From the NCBI GenBank assembly GCA_902514615.1, contig CABXRG010000005.1, positions 1-64,000 on the forward strand: a stretch of DNA of 64,000 nucleotides. Reading direction: 5' to 3'. Shown here in pieces: positions 10,250-21,288 of this stretch (position 1 is its first letter; every line of letters begins with the position of its first letter). Source of the stretch: an uncultured Bacteroidota bacterium (lineage in GTDB: Bacteria > Bacteroidota > Bacteroidia > Flavobacteriales > Flavobacteriaceae). The notes beneath the pieces were generated by a model. It was given only the letters and a program-made list of their open reading frames with translations. It searched no databases and was not told the origin of the DNA. Position numbers and translations under genes: made by a program.

Positions 10250-10947
10250 TTTCTTCTTCCAAATCTTAGCCATAAGTAAACAAGATTTGCAATTGATGCT
10301 AAAGCTGCAACTACATAAGTACCTGCTGCCCAGTTTAAGGCTTCTTTAGATTGAACAAGTTCTCTTTGATTTACAATTCTCTTTCTTTCAAGCCAGTATA
10401 TAGCTCTTTTACTAGCATCAAATTCAACAGGTAATGTAATAAGGCTAAATAATGTTCCTGAGGCAAATGCAAGAATTCCAAGAGAAACCAGACTCTCTCC
10501 AAGCAGTGGTGAGGTTTGCATCAAAATAATTCCAAAAAAAAGAATATATATACCAAGATTTGAACTTATTCCAACCATGGGAACAAGAACAGACCTCATT
10601 TTTAACCATTCATACCCTTTTGCATGTTGAACTGCATGACCACATTCATGAGCAGCTACAGCAGCAGCAGCAGTATTTCTCTGATTGTAGACACTCTCAC
10701 TTAAATTAACAGTCTTTTTTTGAGGATTATAGTGATCTGATAGTTGACCTTTTACAGAAATTATTTTAACATCATATATACCATGATCACTAAGCATTTT
10801 TTCTGCTATTTCTTTTCCAGTAAGATTTGCAGATAGTGGTTGTTTGGAAAACTTTTTAAACTTTGACTTAAGCTGATTCTGAATGAAAAAACTTAGTGCA
10901 AAAATAGGAGCAACTATTAAAAAATAAAGAGGATCGAAATAGAACAT
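10246..10947 (-). CDS. YugP-like zinc metallopeptidase (membrane)
   Basis: AAAVAAHECGHAVQHAKGY HExxH motif plus TM segments. Confidence 0.92.
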   Translation of the reverse strand: MFYFDPLYFLIVAPIFALSFFIQNQLKSKFKKFSKQPLSANLTGKEIAEKMLSDHGIYDVKIISVKGQLSDHYNPQKKTVNLSESVYNQRNTAAAAVAAHECGHAVQHAKGYEWLKMRSVLVPMVGISSNLGIYILFFGIILMQTSPLLGESLVSLGILAFASGTLFSLITLPVEFDASKRAIYWLERKRIVNQRELVQSKEALNWAAGTYVVAALASIANLVYLWLRFGRRN

Positions 10948-11000
10948 ATGTAATTATTTTAGTAAAGTTATGCAAACTCTATATGATGATGAAAAAATTA

Positions 11001-11258
11001 TCAATTTTTTAACTTAAAGATTATTATACTTAATTGTAATAATGCAGTCACTCCATTAGCTATTATTATAGATAAACTACCTATCAAAATTCCATAGATA
11101 AACCAAAGTAACACACCTATGAATAAAATAATATACATGGTCAGAGAAATACCCTCTGCATTTTTTTCTTTATAAATCTTGTAAACTTGTGGAATAAACG
11201 CTGAGGTTGTTAAAAAGGCAGCTGTCAATCCTACAATTTCAAATACAGGATCAATCAT
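11001..11258 (-). CDS. SemiSWEET/PQ-loop sugar transporter
   Basis: 85 aa, 3 TM; FIPQVYKIYKEKNAEGISLTMY PQ-loop. Confidence 0.88.
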   Translation of the reverse strand: MIDPVFEIVGLTAAFLTTSAFIPQVYKIYKEKNAEGISLTMYIILFIGVLLWFIYGILIGSLSIIIANGVTALLQLSIIIFKLKN

Positions 11259-14062
11259 ATAACTATATTAATAATTTTACCAGGAACAATTATAATTTTC
11301 TTAGGAATAGTATTATCTAGTATAGATTTTGTTTTTTCATGAGATAAAACTTCTTTTTCAATTTCTTGATGATTTAAATCTAAGGAAAGATTTAAGGTAA
11401 ATCTAGTCTTACCATTAAAAGAAACTGGATAAACCTTTTCTGACTCAACTAAATACTCTTCTTCAAACTCAGGATATTTTTCATCAACAATAGATTTAGT
11501 ATTACCTAGTTGACTCCACAATTCTTCTGCAAAATGAGGAGCAAAAGGAGAAATAAGAATCAATAAATTTTCCAATACAAATCTATTATTACATTTCATT
11601 GAACTTAGTTCATTTATACAAATCATAAATGAACTAATACAAGTATTTAAACTAAGTTTTTCAATATCCTCTGATACTTTTTTTATTGTCTTATGAAGAG
11701 TTTTAAGTGCTTCTTTAGATGGCTGTTCATCAGAAAGGTTTATTTTACTATCATTATAAAATAAATTCCAAAACTTTTTTAAGAAAGAATGAACTCCAGA
11801 TATACCTCTTGTGTCCCAAGGTTTTGATTGTTCAATAGGACCCAGAAACATTTCGTACATCCTTAGGGTATCAGCTCCATATTGATCACATATTTCATCA
11901 GGATTTACAACATTAAATTTTGACTTGGACATCTTTTCCTGCTCTCTCACACATAAAAATTTATCATTTTCTAAGATAAATTTAGAATTCTTGAAATCTC
12001 TATCCTCTTTTTTCAAAAGATCAAAATTAACTTGATCCTCAGCATTAACATATTTGATATCAATTCTAATTTTGTCTACTTTATAATCAGATATTAAATT
12101 TTTGGATAAATATTCTGAAGTACCTGATTTACGATAAACAAAAGCAGAGTTTCCAAGAATCATTCCTTGGTTCACTAATTTTTTGGCATATTCATCTTTA
12201 TTAAGAAACTTTAAATCATAGAGGAATTTTTGATAAAATCGTGAGTAAAGTAGATGACCAGTAGCGTGCTCACTACCACCAAAATAAACATCTATATCTG
12301 ACCAATAATTTTGAGAATCATTTGAGACAAAATTTTCATTATTAGATGGATCCATATATCGATAAAAATACCATGAACTACCTGCCCATCCAGGCATAGT
12401 GTTTAGTTCAATAGGAAAAGTATCAACATTATTAATATTATCATTGGAAGTAACTTTTTTGTCCTTTTCACTCCATGCCCATGATTTTGAATTTCCAAGA
12501 GGAGAGTCACCATTTTTAGTTGGCAAGAAATTATCAACTTCAGGAAGTTTTAATGGAAGATCAATAGGGTCAATATTTTGAGGTATTCCATCTTTATAAT
12601 AAATAGGAATAGGTTCTCCCCAATATCTTTGCCTACTAAATGTTGCATCCCTTAATTTATATTGAACTTTTGATTTTCCAATATTCTTTTTTTCAATTTC
12701 ATTAATTATTATTTCTAGTGATTCATCATAATCTTTACCATCAAGAAACTCCGAATTATTAAGTTTAAAGCCAGTCTTCTCAGAAAAAGCAGCATTTGAT
12801 ATGTCTATATCTTTAAAAATATTTGGTATATCTATTTGAAATTTTTTAGCAAAATCAAAATCTCTTTGATCACCAGCAGGAACTCCCATTACAGCACCTG
12901 TACCATAACTTGCAATAACATAGTCAGAAACCCATATTGGTACTTTTTTACCATTAAAAGGATGTATAGCGTAAGATCCAGAAAAAACACCTGATACAGA
13001 TTTGACATCTGATAATCTATCTCTTTCAGACTTTTTAGAAACTTCACTTATGTATTCAGTAATGGCTAATTTATTTTGTGATGATAAGTCAGAAATATCT
13101 TTATACTCAGGAGCAATAGTTAGAAAAGAAACTCCAAAAATTGTATCAGGCCTTGTGGTAAAAACTTCAATTGAGTTTTTAGAATTTTCTACTTTAAAAT
13201 TTAGCGACACACCTTTAGATTTTCCAATCCAATTTCTTTGCATTTCTTTCAGCGGATCAGGCCAATCAATTTTTTCAAGGCCACTTAATAATCTTTCAGA
13301 ATATTCACTAATTCTTAAACACCAATGCTTAACTTTTCTTTTTGAAACATGATATCCTCCACGTTCACTCACTCCATTAATTATTTCATCATTTGCTAAA
13401 ACTGTACCTAATTCTTCACACCAATTTACCTCACCATCTGTTAAATATGCAAGTCTGAAATTCATTAAAATTTCAGACTTTTTTTTAGGATTAAAACCAT
13501 CCCACTCAGAGTGATTAAAAGAATATCCCAGATCTGAAAGTTGACTTTTAAATTTTTTATCACCTTCTTTTTCAAATGAATTTATCAAGCTTTTAATGCT
13601 TTTAGCCTTATTATCAAAAGGACAATAAAAGGAATTAAACATTAAAATGAAAATCCATTGAGTCCACTTATAATAGTTGGGATCTGAGGTTCTAATTTCT
13701 CTAGACCAATCAAAAGAGAAACCAATTCTATCTAATTGATTCCGATACATATTAATGTTATCCGCAGTTGTTTTTTTTGGATGTTGACCTGTCTTAATTG
13801 CATATTGTTCAGCAGGTAGCCCAAAAGAATCATATCCTTGAGGATGAAGAACATTAAATCCGTTATGTCTTTTATATCTTGAATAAATATCACTGGCAAT
13901 ATATCCTAAGGGATGACCCACATGAAGACCAGCACCTGAAGGGTAAGGAAACATATCTAAAACATATAGCTTTGGTTTAGAAGAAAAACCAACTTGATAT
14001 GTTCTATTAGTTTTCCAGAATTCTTGCCATTTTTTCTCTATTTCTAGGAAATTATAATTCAC
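11255..14062 (-). CDS. leuS: Leucyl-tRNA synthetase
   Basis: MFPYPSGAGLHVGHPLGY (HIGH), KMSKSKFNVVNPD (KMSKS). Confidence 0.96.
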   Translation of the reverse strand: MNYNFLEIEKKWQEFWKTNRTYQVGFSSKPKLYVLDMFPYPSGAGLHVGHPLGYIASDIYSRYKRHNGFNVLHPQGYDSFGLPAEQYAIKTGQHPKKTTADNINMYRNQLDRIGFSFDWSREIRTSDPNYYKWTQWIFILMFNSFYCPFDNKAKSIKSLINSFEKEGDKKFKSQLSDLGYSFNHSEWDGFNPKKKSEILMNFRLAYLTDGEVNWCEELGTVLANDEIINGVSERGGYHVSKRKVKHWCLRISEYSERLLSGLEKIDWPDPLKEMQRNWIGKSKGVSLNFKVENSKNSIEVFTTRPDTIFGVSFLTIAPEYKDISDLSSQNKLAITEYISEVSKKSERDRLSDVKSVSGVFSGSYAIHPFNGKKVPIWVSDYVIASYGTGAVMGVPAGDQRDFDFAKKFQIDIPNIFKDIDISNAAFSEKTGFKLNNSEFLDGKDYDESLEIIINEIEKKNIGKSKVQYKLRDATFSRQRYWGEPIPIYYKDGIPQNIDPIDLPLKLPEVDNFLPTKNGDSPLGNSKSWAWSEKDKKVTSNDNINNVDTFPIELNTMPGWAGSSWYFYRYMDPSNNENFVSNDSQNYWSDIDVYFGGSEHATGHLLYSRFYQKFLYDLKFLNKDEYAKKLVNQGMILGNSAFVYRKSGTSEYLSKNLISDYKVDKIRIDIKYVNAEDQVNFDLLKKEDRDFKNSKFILENDKFLCVREQEKMSKSKFNVVNPDEICDQYGADTLRMYEMFLGPIEQSKPWDTRGISGVHSFLKKFWNLFYNDSKINLSDEQPSKEALKTLHKTIKKVSEDIEKLSLNTCISSFMICINELSSMKCNNRFVLENLLILISPFAPHFAEELWSQLGNTKSIVDEKYPEFEEEYLVESEKVYPVSFNGKTRFTLNLSLDLNHQEIEKEVLSHEKTKSILDNTIPKKIIIVPGKIINIVI

Positions 14063-14145
14063 TGAAAGTTAATTTTCACAAAGGAAGAACTTATTTAACT
14101 AACATAAAAATTAATTTATTATTAGTTTATTACTTTTACTAAAGT

Positions 14146-15018
14146 TTGAAGGCTAAAAACAAAAATAATACTGAATCTAAAAAGATAAGAAGTAACCTTA
14201 TTTCAATATTTCTTATAAATACAGTTGTATTATTTACGTTATCTTTAATAGGATTCATTTATTTAAAATCATCATCAGTTGAAAATTATTTTAAAGAGAA
14301 TATCTTAGTTAATGTGTATCTCAAAAACACAACTAAAGAATTTGAAAACAAACAATTAATTAAATTTTTAAACTTGAATGATGATGTCAAGCAAATAAAT
14401 TATTTATCTAAAGAAGACGCTGCAGAAGTTTTCTCTAAAGAAATTGGTGAAGAATTTGTTGGATTTTTAGGATTTAACCCACTATTAGATGCTATTTCAA
14501 TTCAATTAAATAGTGATAAGATTGATGTTTATTCAATTGAAAATTTTATAAAAAACTTAAAAAACTTTGAGTTTATTGAAGAAGTTGAATACGATAAACC
14601 ACTTGTTGACGCATTGAATGCTAACTTTGAAAAAATAGGTTTGTGGATATTCATTTTGTGTATTGTCTTCTTCCTAACTAGTTTCGTTTTAATAAATAAT
14701 TCAATAAAAATTTCAATTTACTCAAAAAGAGAGATTATAAAAACAATGCAATTAGTGGGTGCAACAAGCAGTTTCATTAGAAAACCCTTTATTTGGACTT
14801 ATGTAAAAATCAGTTTTTTTTCATCAATAACTTCACTAGTATTACTACTTATTTTAATATTACAGTTAAGTACTCAGATTGAGGAGATTGATTTTATTAC
14901 AAAAATAAATGACCTAATTATTCTGTTTAGTTTTACTATCCTTTTTGGAATACTTACTTCATTTATAAGTTCATTCTTTGTAACTCAGAGATATTTAAAA
15001 TTAAAATTTGTAAGATAA
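14146..15018 (+). CDS. ftsX: Cell-division ABC transporter permease FtsX (TTG start)
   Basis: 4-TM FtsX layout; KREIIKTMQLVGATSSFIRKPF. Confidence 0.88.
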   Translation: MKAKNKNNTESKKIRSNLISIFLINTVVLFTLSLIGFIYLKSSSVENYFKENILVNVYLKNTTKEFENKQLIKFLNLNDDVKQINYLSKEDAAEVFSKEIGEEFVGFLGFNPLLDAISIQLNSDKIDVYSIENFIKNLKNFEFIEEVEYDKPLVDALNANFEKIGLWIFILCIVFFLTSFVLINNSIKISIYSKREIIKTMQLVGATSSFIRKPFIWTYVKISFFSSITSLVLLLILILQLSTQIEEIDFITKINDLIILFSFTILFGILTSFISSFFVTQRYLKLKFVR

Positions 15019-15022
15019 GTTT

Positions 15023-15250
15023 ATGAAAAAAAAAGAATTTTTATTTAGCAAAAACAGATATAAGATTCTCATATTGTCATTGTTTATAATTGTGATAGGA
15101 TTTTTTTTAATGTCAGGTGGGGGGTCTAATGACCCTGAGGTTTTTAATGACGAAATATATAATTTTAGACGAATAAGATTAGCCCCGTTAGTTGTAATGT
15201 CTGGATTTGTCTTATGCATAGTTTCTATTCTTTATAAGGGCAAAGACTAA
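15023..15250 (+). CDS. DUF3098-like small membrane protein
   Basis: Two TM helices; LMSGGGSNDPEVFNDEIYNFRRIRLAPLVV; between ftsX and truB. Confidence 0.7.
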   Translation: MKKKEFLFSKNRYKILILSLFIIVIGFFLMSGGGSNDPEVFNDEIYNFRRIRLAPLVVMSGFVLCIVSILYKGKD

Positions 15251-15939
15251 TGCAAAAATATGATTCAGATCTTATCACAAATGATGATATCATAAACGGC
15301 AAGATGCTTTTAGTTGACAAACCTTTAAGCTGGACTTCTTTTGATGTTGTAAAATACATTCGAAAATCATTAGTGTCAAAATTTAAGATTAAACGAATAA
15401 AAGTTGGTCATGCTGGTACGCTTGACCCACTAGCAAGTGGATTACTAATTATTTGTATAGGAAAGCAGACAAAAAAAATTTCTGAATATCAAAATCAATC
15501 AAAAACTTATACTGGAAAATTTAAACTTGGGGAGACTACTCCTTCATATGATGGTGAAACTGAGGTAAATGAAGTTTTTAATTACGATCACATCAAAGAA
15601 ATTGATTTAAAAAGTATATCTCAAAAATTTATTGGTAAAATAATGCAAAAACCGCCAATATTTTCAGCAATTAAAAAAGATGGAAAAAGAATGTATGAAT
15701 ATGCAAGAGAAAATAAAAAAATTGAAATTCAAGAAAGAGAAATAGAAATACATGAATTTAATATTATCAATTTTTCAACTCCGTATGTTGAATTTGAAAT
15801 AAAATGTTCAAAAGGAACCTATATAAGATCAATAGCAAACGACTTTGGTAAAGCTTTAAATTCTGGCTCATATTTATTTGAGCTAAGAAGAATTAATATT
15901 GGTGACTTTTCTGTTCTTAATGCACTTAAGATTGAATAA
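15250..15939 (+). CDS. truB: tRNA pseudouridine(55) synthase
   Basis: VDKPLSWTSFDVV; VGHAGTLDPLASGLL. Confidence 0.95.
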   Translation: MQKYDSDLITNDDIINGKMLLVDKPLSWTSFDVVKYIRKSLVSKFKIKRIKVGHAGTLDPLASGLLIICIGKQTKKISEYQNQSKTYTGKFKLGETTPSYDGETEVNEVFNYDHIKEIDLKSISQKFIGKIMQKPPIFSAIKKDGKRMYEYARENKKIEIQEREIEIHEFNIINFSTPYVEFEIKCSKGTYIRSIANDFGKALNSGSYLFELRRINIGDFSVLNALKIE

Positions 15940-15957
15940 AAGTTAAAACATTATAAT

Positions 15958-15965
15958 TATATTTG
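15958..15965 (+). promoter_or_regulatory. Putative Bacteroidota -7 element (TATATTTG) for pyrH-frr-asnS
   Basis: Exact TAnnTTTG match 16 nt upstream of the pyrH ATG. Confidence 0.5.
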
Positions 15966-15981
15966 CATTATTCCAAAAACA

Positions 15982-16689
15982 ATGAAATACAAAAGAATAT
16001 TACTCAAACTCAGTGGAGAGGCTCTCTTAGGAAAAAACTCTTATGGTATTGATAATGATAGACTTGTAGTTTATGCTGAAGAGATTAAGCAAATTCATAA
16101 ACAAGGTGTAGAAATTGCAATTGTTATAGGTGGAGGAAATATTTTTAGAGGTCTTACAGGATCAAAAGACGGAATTGATAGAGTTCAAGCTGATTATATG
16201 GGAATGTTAGCTACTGTAATTAATGGACTTGCTCTTCAAAATGCACTTGAAAACATGGACATTCCAACAAGACTTCAGTCTGCTATTAAAATGGAGTCAA
16301 TTGCAGAACCATTCATTAAAAGAAAGGCAACTAGACACCTTGAAAAGGGGCGTGTTGTGATTTTTGCATCAGGAACTGGTAACCCATATTTTACAACCGA
16401 TTCAGCAGCAGTCCTTAGAGCAATTGAAATTAATGCAGAAGTAATTTTAAAGGGAACTAGAGTAGATGGAATATATAATGAAGATCCTGAAAAAAACAAA
16501 AAGGCAACAAAATTTGATTATATTTCCTTTGAAGACACTATCAAAAAAGGTCTTAAAATAATGGATACCACTGCCTTTACCTTAAGTAAAGAAAATGAGC
16601 TTCCTATAATTGTTTTTGACATGAATACAAAAGGGAACTTAACTAAAGTCATAATGGGAGAGAAAATTGGAACAAAAGTTTCAAAATAA
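15982..16689 (+). CDS. pyrH: UMP kinase
   Basis: [30 protein letters not shown]. Confidence 0.96.
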   Translation: MKYKRILLKLSGEALLGKNSYGIDNDRLVVYAEEIKQIHKQGVEIAIVIGGGNIFRGLTGSKDGIDRVQADYMGMLATVINGLALQNALENMDIPTRLQSAIKMESIAEPFIKRKATRHLEKGRVVIFASGTGNPYFTTDSAAVLRAIEINAEVILKGTRVDGIYNEDPEKNKKATKFDYISFEDTIKKGLKIMDTTAFTLSKENELPIIVFDMNTKGNLTKVIMGEKIGTKVSK

Positions 16690-16698
16690 TTTTTAAGT

Positions 16699-17250
16699 AT
16701 GGAAAATAATCAAGAGATAGTAGAAAGTGCAGAACTAAACATGATGTCTGCTATAAGTCATTTAGAAGCTGAATTAGTAAAAATTAGGGCTGGTAAAGCT
16801 AACCCTATAATGCTTAAGGGTATTTATGTTGAATATTACGGAAATAAGACGCCATTAAATCAAGTTGCTTCAGTAAGTACACCTAATGCTCAAACTCTTA
16901 GTATTCAACCATGGGAAAAAAATATGCTTGAAGAAATAGAAAAAAGCATAATTAGCTCAAATCTAGGACTTAACCCTGTTAATAATGGTGAATCATTACT
17001 AATTAATATCCCTCCTCTAACAGAAGAAAGAAGGGTTGAATTAACAAAGCTTGCAAAGTCTGAATCAGAATCTGCTAAAGTAAGTATTAGGAATACTCGA
17101 AAAGATGCAAATAATAAAATAAAAAATCTTGATATCTCAGATGACTTAAAGTCTAATCTTGAAATTGATTCACAAGAATTGACTGATAAATACATTAAAA
17201 AAGTAGATGAAATGTTCTCAAGTAAAGAGAAAGATATTCTAACTTTATAA
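16699..17250 (+). CDS. frr: Ribosome recycling factor
   Basis: LVKIRAGKANP; PPLTEERRVELTKLAK. Confidence 0.95.
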   Translation: MENNQEIVESAELNMMSAISHLEAELVKIRAGKANPIMLKGIYVEYYGNKTPLNQVASVSTPNAQTLSIQPWEKNMLEEIEKSIISSNLGLNPVNNGESLLINIPPLTEERRVELTKLAKSESESAKVSIRNTRKDANNKIKNLDISDDLKSNLEIDSQELTDKYIKKVDEMFSSKEKDILTL

Positions 17251-17253
17251 TAC

Positions 17254-18678
17254 ATGGACCTTATAAAAATAAAAGACATATATGCCTCTCCTAACATTAA
17301 TAATAGTGTTAACATAGGTGGTTGGGTTAGAGCATTTAGAGCAAAAAGATTTATAGAACTAAATGATGGATCTACTATTAAAAATATTCAATGTGTAGTT
17401 TCAGATTCATCAATAGATGAAGAAATACTAAAAAAAATAACTGTTGGTTGTTCACTTAAAATTAAAGGTGATTTAATTCAGAGTATCGGAAAAGGTCAAA
17501 GTTTTGAAATAAAAATTTCAGACATAGAAATACTAGGAGAATCAGATCCTGATAAATACCCTATTCAACCTAAGAAACATAGCTTTGAATTTTTAAGAGA
17601 ACAAGCCCACTTAAGAATAAGAACTTCTACTTTTAGTTCTGTAATGAGAATTAGGTCCAAACTAGCATTTGGAATTCATGAGTTTTTTAACAATAATGGT
17701 TTTAACTACATTAACACGCCTATAATAACTTCTAGTGATGCAGAAGGGGCCGGAGAAATGTTCAAGGTAACAACACTTGACGAAGGTGAAATTGATCCAA
17801 AAGGTACTGATTATTCGAAAGATTTTTTTGGAAAAAAAACTAGTCTAACTGTATCAGGTCAATTAGAAGCTGAAACTTATGCACTTGGTCTTGGTAATGT
17901 TTATACATTTGGCCCAACTTTTAGAGCAGAAAATTCGAACACCTCTAGACATGCCTCTGAATTTTGGATGATTGAACCTGAAATGGCATTTTACAATCTT
18001 GATGACAATATGGATTTGGCTGAATCTTTTCTAAAATATTTACTTCAATACATTTTAGATAGCTGCTCTGAAGATTTGACCTTTCTTGATGAAAGACTTA
18101 CAAAAGAAGAAAGTCAAAAACCAAAGATTGAAAGAAGTGAACTTAGTTTAATTGAGAAAATTAAATTCACCATTGATAATGAATTTGTAAGAATTTCTTA
18201 TTCTGATGCTTATGAAATTCTAAGAAATTCAAATTATAATAAAAAGAAAAAATTTAAATATTTAATAGATGAATGGGGTTGTGACTTTCAAAGTGAACAT
18301 GAACGATTTTTGGTAGAGAAACATTTCAAATCCCCTGTTATTATTTATGATTACCCCTCAAGCATCAAAGCTTTTTATATGAGATTAAACAATGATAACA
18401 AGACGGTAAGAGCTATGGATGTTTTATTTCCAGGAATTGGTGAAATAATTGGAGGATCACAAAGAGAAGAAAGATTAGATGTTCTAAAAAAGAGAATAAA
18501 TGAAATAGGGGTTGATGAGAAAGAACTCTGGTGGTATTTAGATTTAAGAAAATACGGTACAGTTCCTCATAGTGGATTTGGATTAGGGTTTGAAAGAATA
18601 GTAATGTTTTGTACTGGGATGCAAAATATAAGAGATGTAATTCCTTATCCTAGAACTCCAAAAAATGCCTCATTTTAA
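17254..18678 (+). CDS. asnS: Asparaginyl-tRNA synthetase
   Basis: Class II aaRS motifs; TFRAENSNTSRHASEFWMIEPEM; HSGFGLGFERIV. Confidence 0.95.
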   Translation: MDLIKIKDIYASPNINNSVNIGGWVRAFRAKRFIELNDGSTIKNIQCVVSDSSIDEEILKKITVGCSLKIKGDLIQSIGKGQSFEIKISDIEILGESDPDKYPIQPKKHSFEFLREQAHLRIRTSTFSSVMRIRSKLAFGIHEFFNNNGFNYINTPIITSSDAEGAGEMFKVTTLDEGEIDPKGTDYSKDFFGKKTSLTVSGQLEAETYALGLGNVYTFGPTFRAENSNTSRHASEFWMIEPEMAFYNLDDNMDLAESFLKYLLQYILDSCSEDLTFLDERLTKEESQKPKIERSELSLIEKIKFTIDNEFVRISYSDAYEILRNSNYNKKKKFKYLIDEWGCDFQSEHERFLVEKHFKSPVIIYDYPSSIKAFYMRLNNDNKTVRAMDVLFPGIGEIIGGSQREERLDVLKKRINEIGVDEKELWWYLDLRKYGTVPHSGFGLGFERIVMFCTGMQNIRDVIPYPRTPKNASF

Positions 18679-18723
18679 AATGAATTAATTCTTTTATTAC
18701 TTTTGTTTAAGTATCCAATCAAA

Positions 18724-20145
18724 ATGCTTAATCAGAAACTACAATTAAAATTATCTCAAAAGCTCTCACCGCAACAAATACAGTTGATGAAATTAATTCA
18801 ACTTACAACAGCGGAGCTAGAGCAAAAGATTAAAAATGAGATTGAAGAAAATCCAGCACTTGAACAAGGTAAAGAGTCAACAGAAAACGATTCTAATGAT
18901 TTTGAGTCAGAGAATGAAGGAGGTGATGTTAATGTTGATGATTACCTTTCAGATGAACCTGATGAATTCAACCAAAATTATTATTCAAACCAAGAAGAGA
19001 ATACTAATTTTCAAACAAAATCATCGCTTAGTTTTCATCAATTTCTAGATAATCAGTCAAAAAACCTTATACTTAAAGATTCTGAAAAACCAATATGCGA
19101 ATTCCTTATTGGAAGTATAGATGAAAGTGGTTATTTAAGAAGAGAAATTGAAGATATTATTGATGATTTAGCATTCAGTCAAAATATTGTAGCTACAAAA
19201 AATGAAATTCTTTCAATCTTAAAAAAAATTCAAGATCTAGATCCTCCTGGAGTTGGAGCTAGATCTCTTCAGGAGTGTTTATTAATTCAACTTAAGAAAA
19301 AAAATATTTTAAAAAAATCTGTAATTAATTCTATTAAAATTTTAGAAAATGAATTTGAAATATTTTCAAAAAAGAAATTTTCAAAACTTTCTGAAAAATT
19401 AAATTTATCTGAAGAAGACTTAAAAGAGTCTATACAGGAAATATCCAAATTAAATCCAAAACCAGGTGGATCAATTACAAGTGAATTTGCAAATAACACT
19501 ATAATTCCTGATTTCATTTTAACAATTGAAGATGGAAATTTTATAGTTGAACTAAATAAAAGAAACTCACCAGAGTTAAAGCTTTCAAATTCTTATAAAA
19601 ATATTCTTGAAGGTTATAAAAATGATCCAAAAAAAACCAAATCTCAAAATCAAGCAATGCAATTTTTGAAACAAAAACTTGATTCAGCAAAATGGTTTAT
19701 CGAAGCAATTGAACAAAGACATCAAACATTATTTCAAACTGTAAATGCTATTGTTAATTTTCAAAGAAAGTACTTTTTATCTGGAGAAGAAACAGATCTT
19801 AAACCCATGATTTTGAAAGACATTGCTGAAATAATTAATATGGATATATCTACTATATCAAGAGTTGCTAACAGTAAGTATATTGAGACTCCATATGGTG
19901 TAAAACTTTTAAAAAGTTATTTTTCCGAAGGCATGAAAAATAAAGAAGGTGACGAGATTTCGACTATTGAAATAAAAAAGATATTAAAAGAAATTGTTAA
20001 TGAAGAACAAAAAAACAAGCCTTTATCTGATATAGACTTATCTAACAAATTATCTGATAAGGGTTATAAAGTTGCAAGAAGAACTGTTTCAAAGTATAGA
20101 GAACAACTTGAAATACCTGTAGCTAGACTTAGAAAAGAACTATAG
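18724..20145 (+). CDS. rpoN: RNA polymerase sigma-54 factor (start revised from 18703 to ATG at 18724)
   Basis: LSQKLSPQQIQLMKLIQL N-terminal region; RRTVSKYREQLEIPVARLRK RpoN box-like C-terminus. Confidence 0.93.
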   Translation: MLNQKLQLKLSQKLSPQQIQLMKLIQLTTAELEQKIKNEIEENPALEQGKESTENDSNDFESENEGGDVNVDDYLSDEPDEFNQNYYSNQEENTNFQTKSSLSFHQFLDNQSKNLILKDSEKPICEFLIGSIDESGYLRREIEDIIDDLAFSQNIVATKNEILSILKKIQDLDPPGVGARSLQECLLIQLKKKNILKKSVINSIKILENEFEIFSKKKFSKLSEKLNLSEEDLKESIQEISKLNPKPGGSITSEFANNTIIPDFILTIEDGNFIVELNKRNSPELKLSNSYKNILEGYKNDPKKTKSQNQAMQFLKQKLDSAKWFIEAIEQRHQTLFQTVNAIVNFQRKYFLSGEETDLKPMILKDIAEIINMDISTISRVANSKYIETPYGVKLLKSYFSEGMKNKEGDEISTIEIKKILKEIVNEEQKNKPLSDIDLSNKLSDKGYKVARRTVSKYREQLEIPVARLRKEL

Positions 20146-20832
20146 TATATAAAAAATCAAACCTAATCTAAAAAAACTTAGATTTAGATTATCTCCATCT
20201 GTAGTTTTTTTGTTTTTAATTAGTGGATTTAAATCGTATTCCATAGAAATATTCCAAGTATTGTATCCAGCATTTAGATAAATTGAAGTGGTCCAATCTT
20301 CAATTTCATCTATTTCTAGCTCACTTCCATAGGATGGATTTGAATATAATGGAAAATTCTTTTTTAATTTAAAACCAGAATAAACTCTCCAGAATTTAAA
20401 CTCATCAATATTAGATGTCCTCCACCTATACTCTAAAGGAATTACAATTGAAGAAAAAGAAATCTTATTCTTAGACTCTAAGAATTTACTAACTACTATT
20501 CTGTAATTAATTTCATTGTTTTCCTCAATAGGTTGAATATTTGAAGTAAAAAAATTTCTTTCATACCCCAATCCTACTCCAATTGCTTTAGTTGAATTAT
20601 GATTTATCTGAAGATCACGAATAAAACCAAATTGAAAATTACCTGAAAATCCATTTTGTTTAAAATCTGTAATAGACTCACTTTGAATAAAATAACTAGA
20701 TCCAAAATAGAATTGATCTTCTTTATAGCTTTCTTTTGATAGTTCTGAAGACTGACCGTAAAGGTTTGAGAAAATTAAATAGACTAGAAAAAATAAATTT
20801 CTTCTAGTTAAAATTTTGAGTGTAGTCTCCAA
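20140..20832 (-). CDS. PorT-like outer membrane beta-barrel protein
   Basis: Signal peptide then beta-strand-rich protein; downstream of ExbD genes as in other Flavobacteriia. Confidence 0.6.
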   Translation of the reverse strand: METTLKILTRRNLFFLVYLIFSNLYGQSSELSKESYKEDQFYFGSSYFIQSESITDFKQNGFSGNFQFGFIRDLQINHNSTKAIGVGLGYERNFFTSNIQPIEENNEINYRIVVSKFLESKNKISFSSIVIPLEYRWRTSNIDEFKFWRVYSGFKLKKNFPLYSNPSYGSELEIDEIEDWTTSIYLNAGYNTWNISMEYDLNPLIKNKKTTDGDNLNLSFFRLGLIFYIL

Positions 20833-21286
20833 CTCTAGTTGTATAGTTTAGCTTAAGTGCGTTTACTTTACGCAGTTCTTGCTTAATATCACTAATTATT
20901 CCCATCTTAGTATCACTATCAACCTTTAGTGCAGTTGTTAGAACATTTTGAAGTTCTTCTCGTTTTGCAGCTCTTTCTGCCAAAACAAAAGCGCCAACTT
21001 CTTCAACAGTTCCAAATTTATCATTTAATTGAATTCTTGCTTGACTTCCATACGTATCAATATATCTAGTAGAAGGCTTTCCTGCATATATATAAATAAC
21101 TCTATCCTTTTTATCTAGCTTTTGAACTTGATCAGCAGCAGGAAGTGTGTTTTGAACCATTAACGTACTATCACGCATAACAGTTGCAACCATAAAAAAG
21201 AATAATAACATAAAAACTATATCTGGCAAAGATGCCGTTGATATTGCCGGAAGGTCCCCACTTTTCTTTTTATTAAACTTTGCCAT
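20804..21286 (-). CDS. ExbD/TolR-family biopolymer transport protein
   Basis: ISTASLPDIVFMLLFFFMVATVMR. Confidence 0.92.
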   Translation of the reverse strand: MAKFNKKKSGDLPAISTASLPDIVFMLLFFFMVATVMRDSTLMVQNTLPAADQVQKLDKKDRVIYIYAGKPSTRYIDTYGSQARIQLNDKFGTVEEVGAFVLAERAAKREELQNVLTTALKVDSDTKMGIISDIKQELRKVNALKLNYTTRVGDYTQNFN

Positions 21287-21288
21287 AT

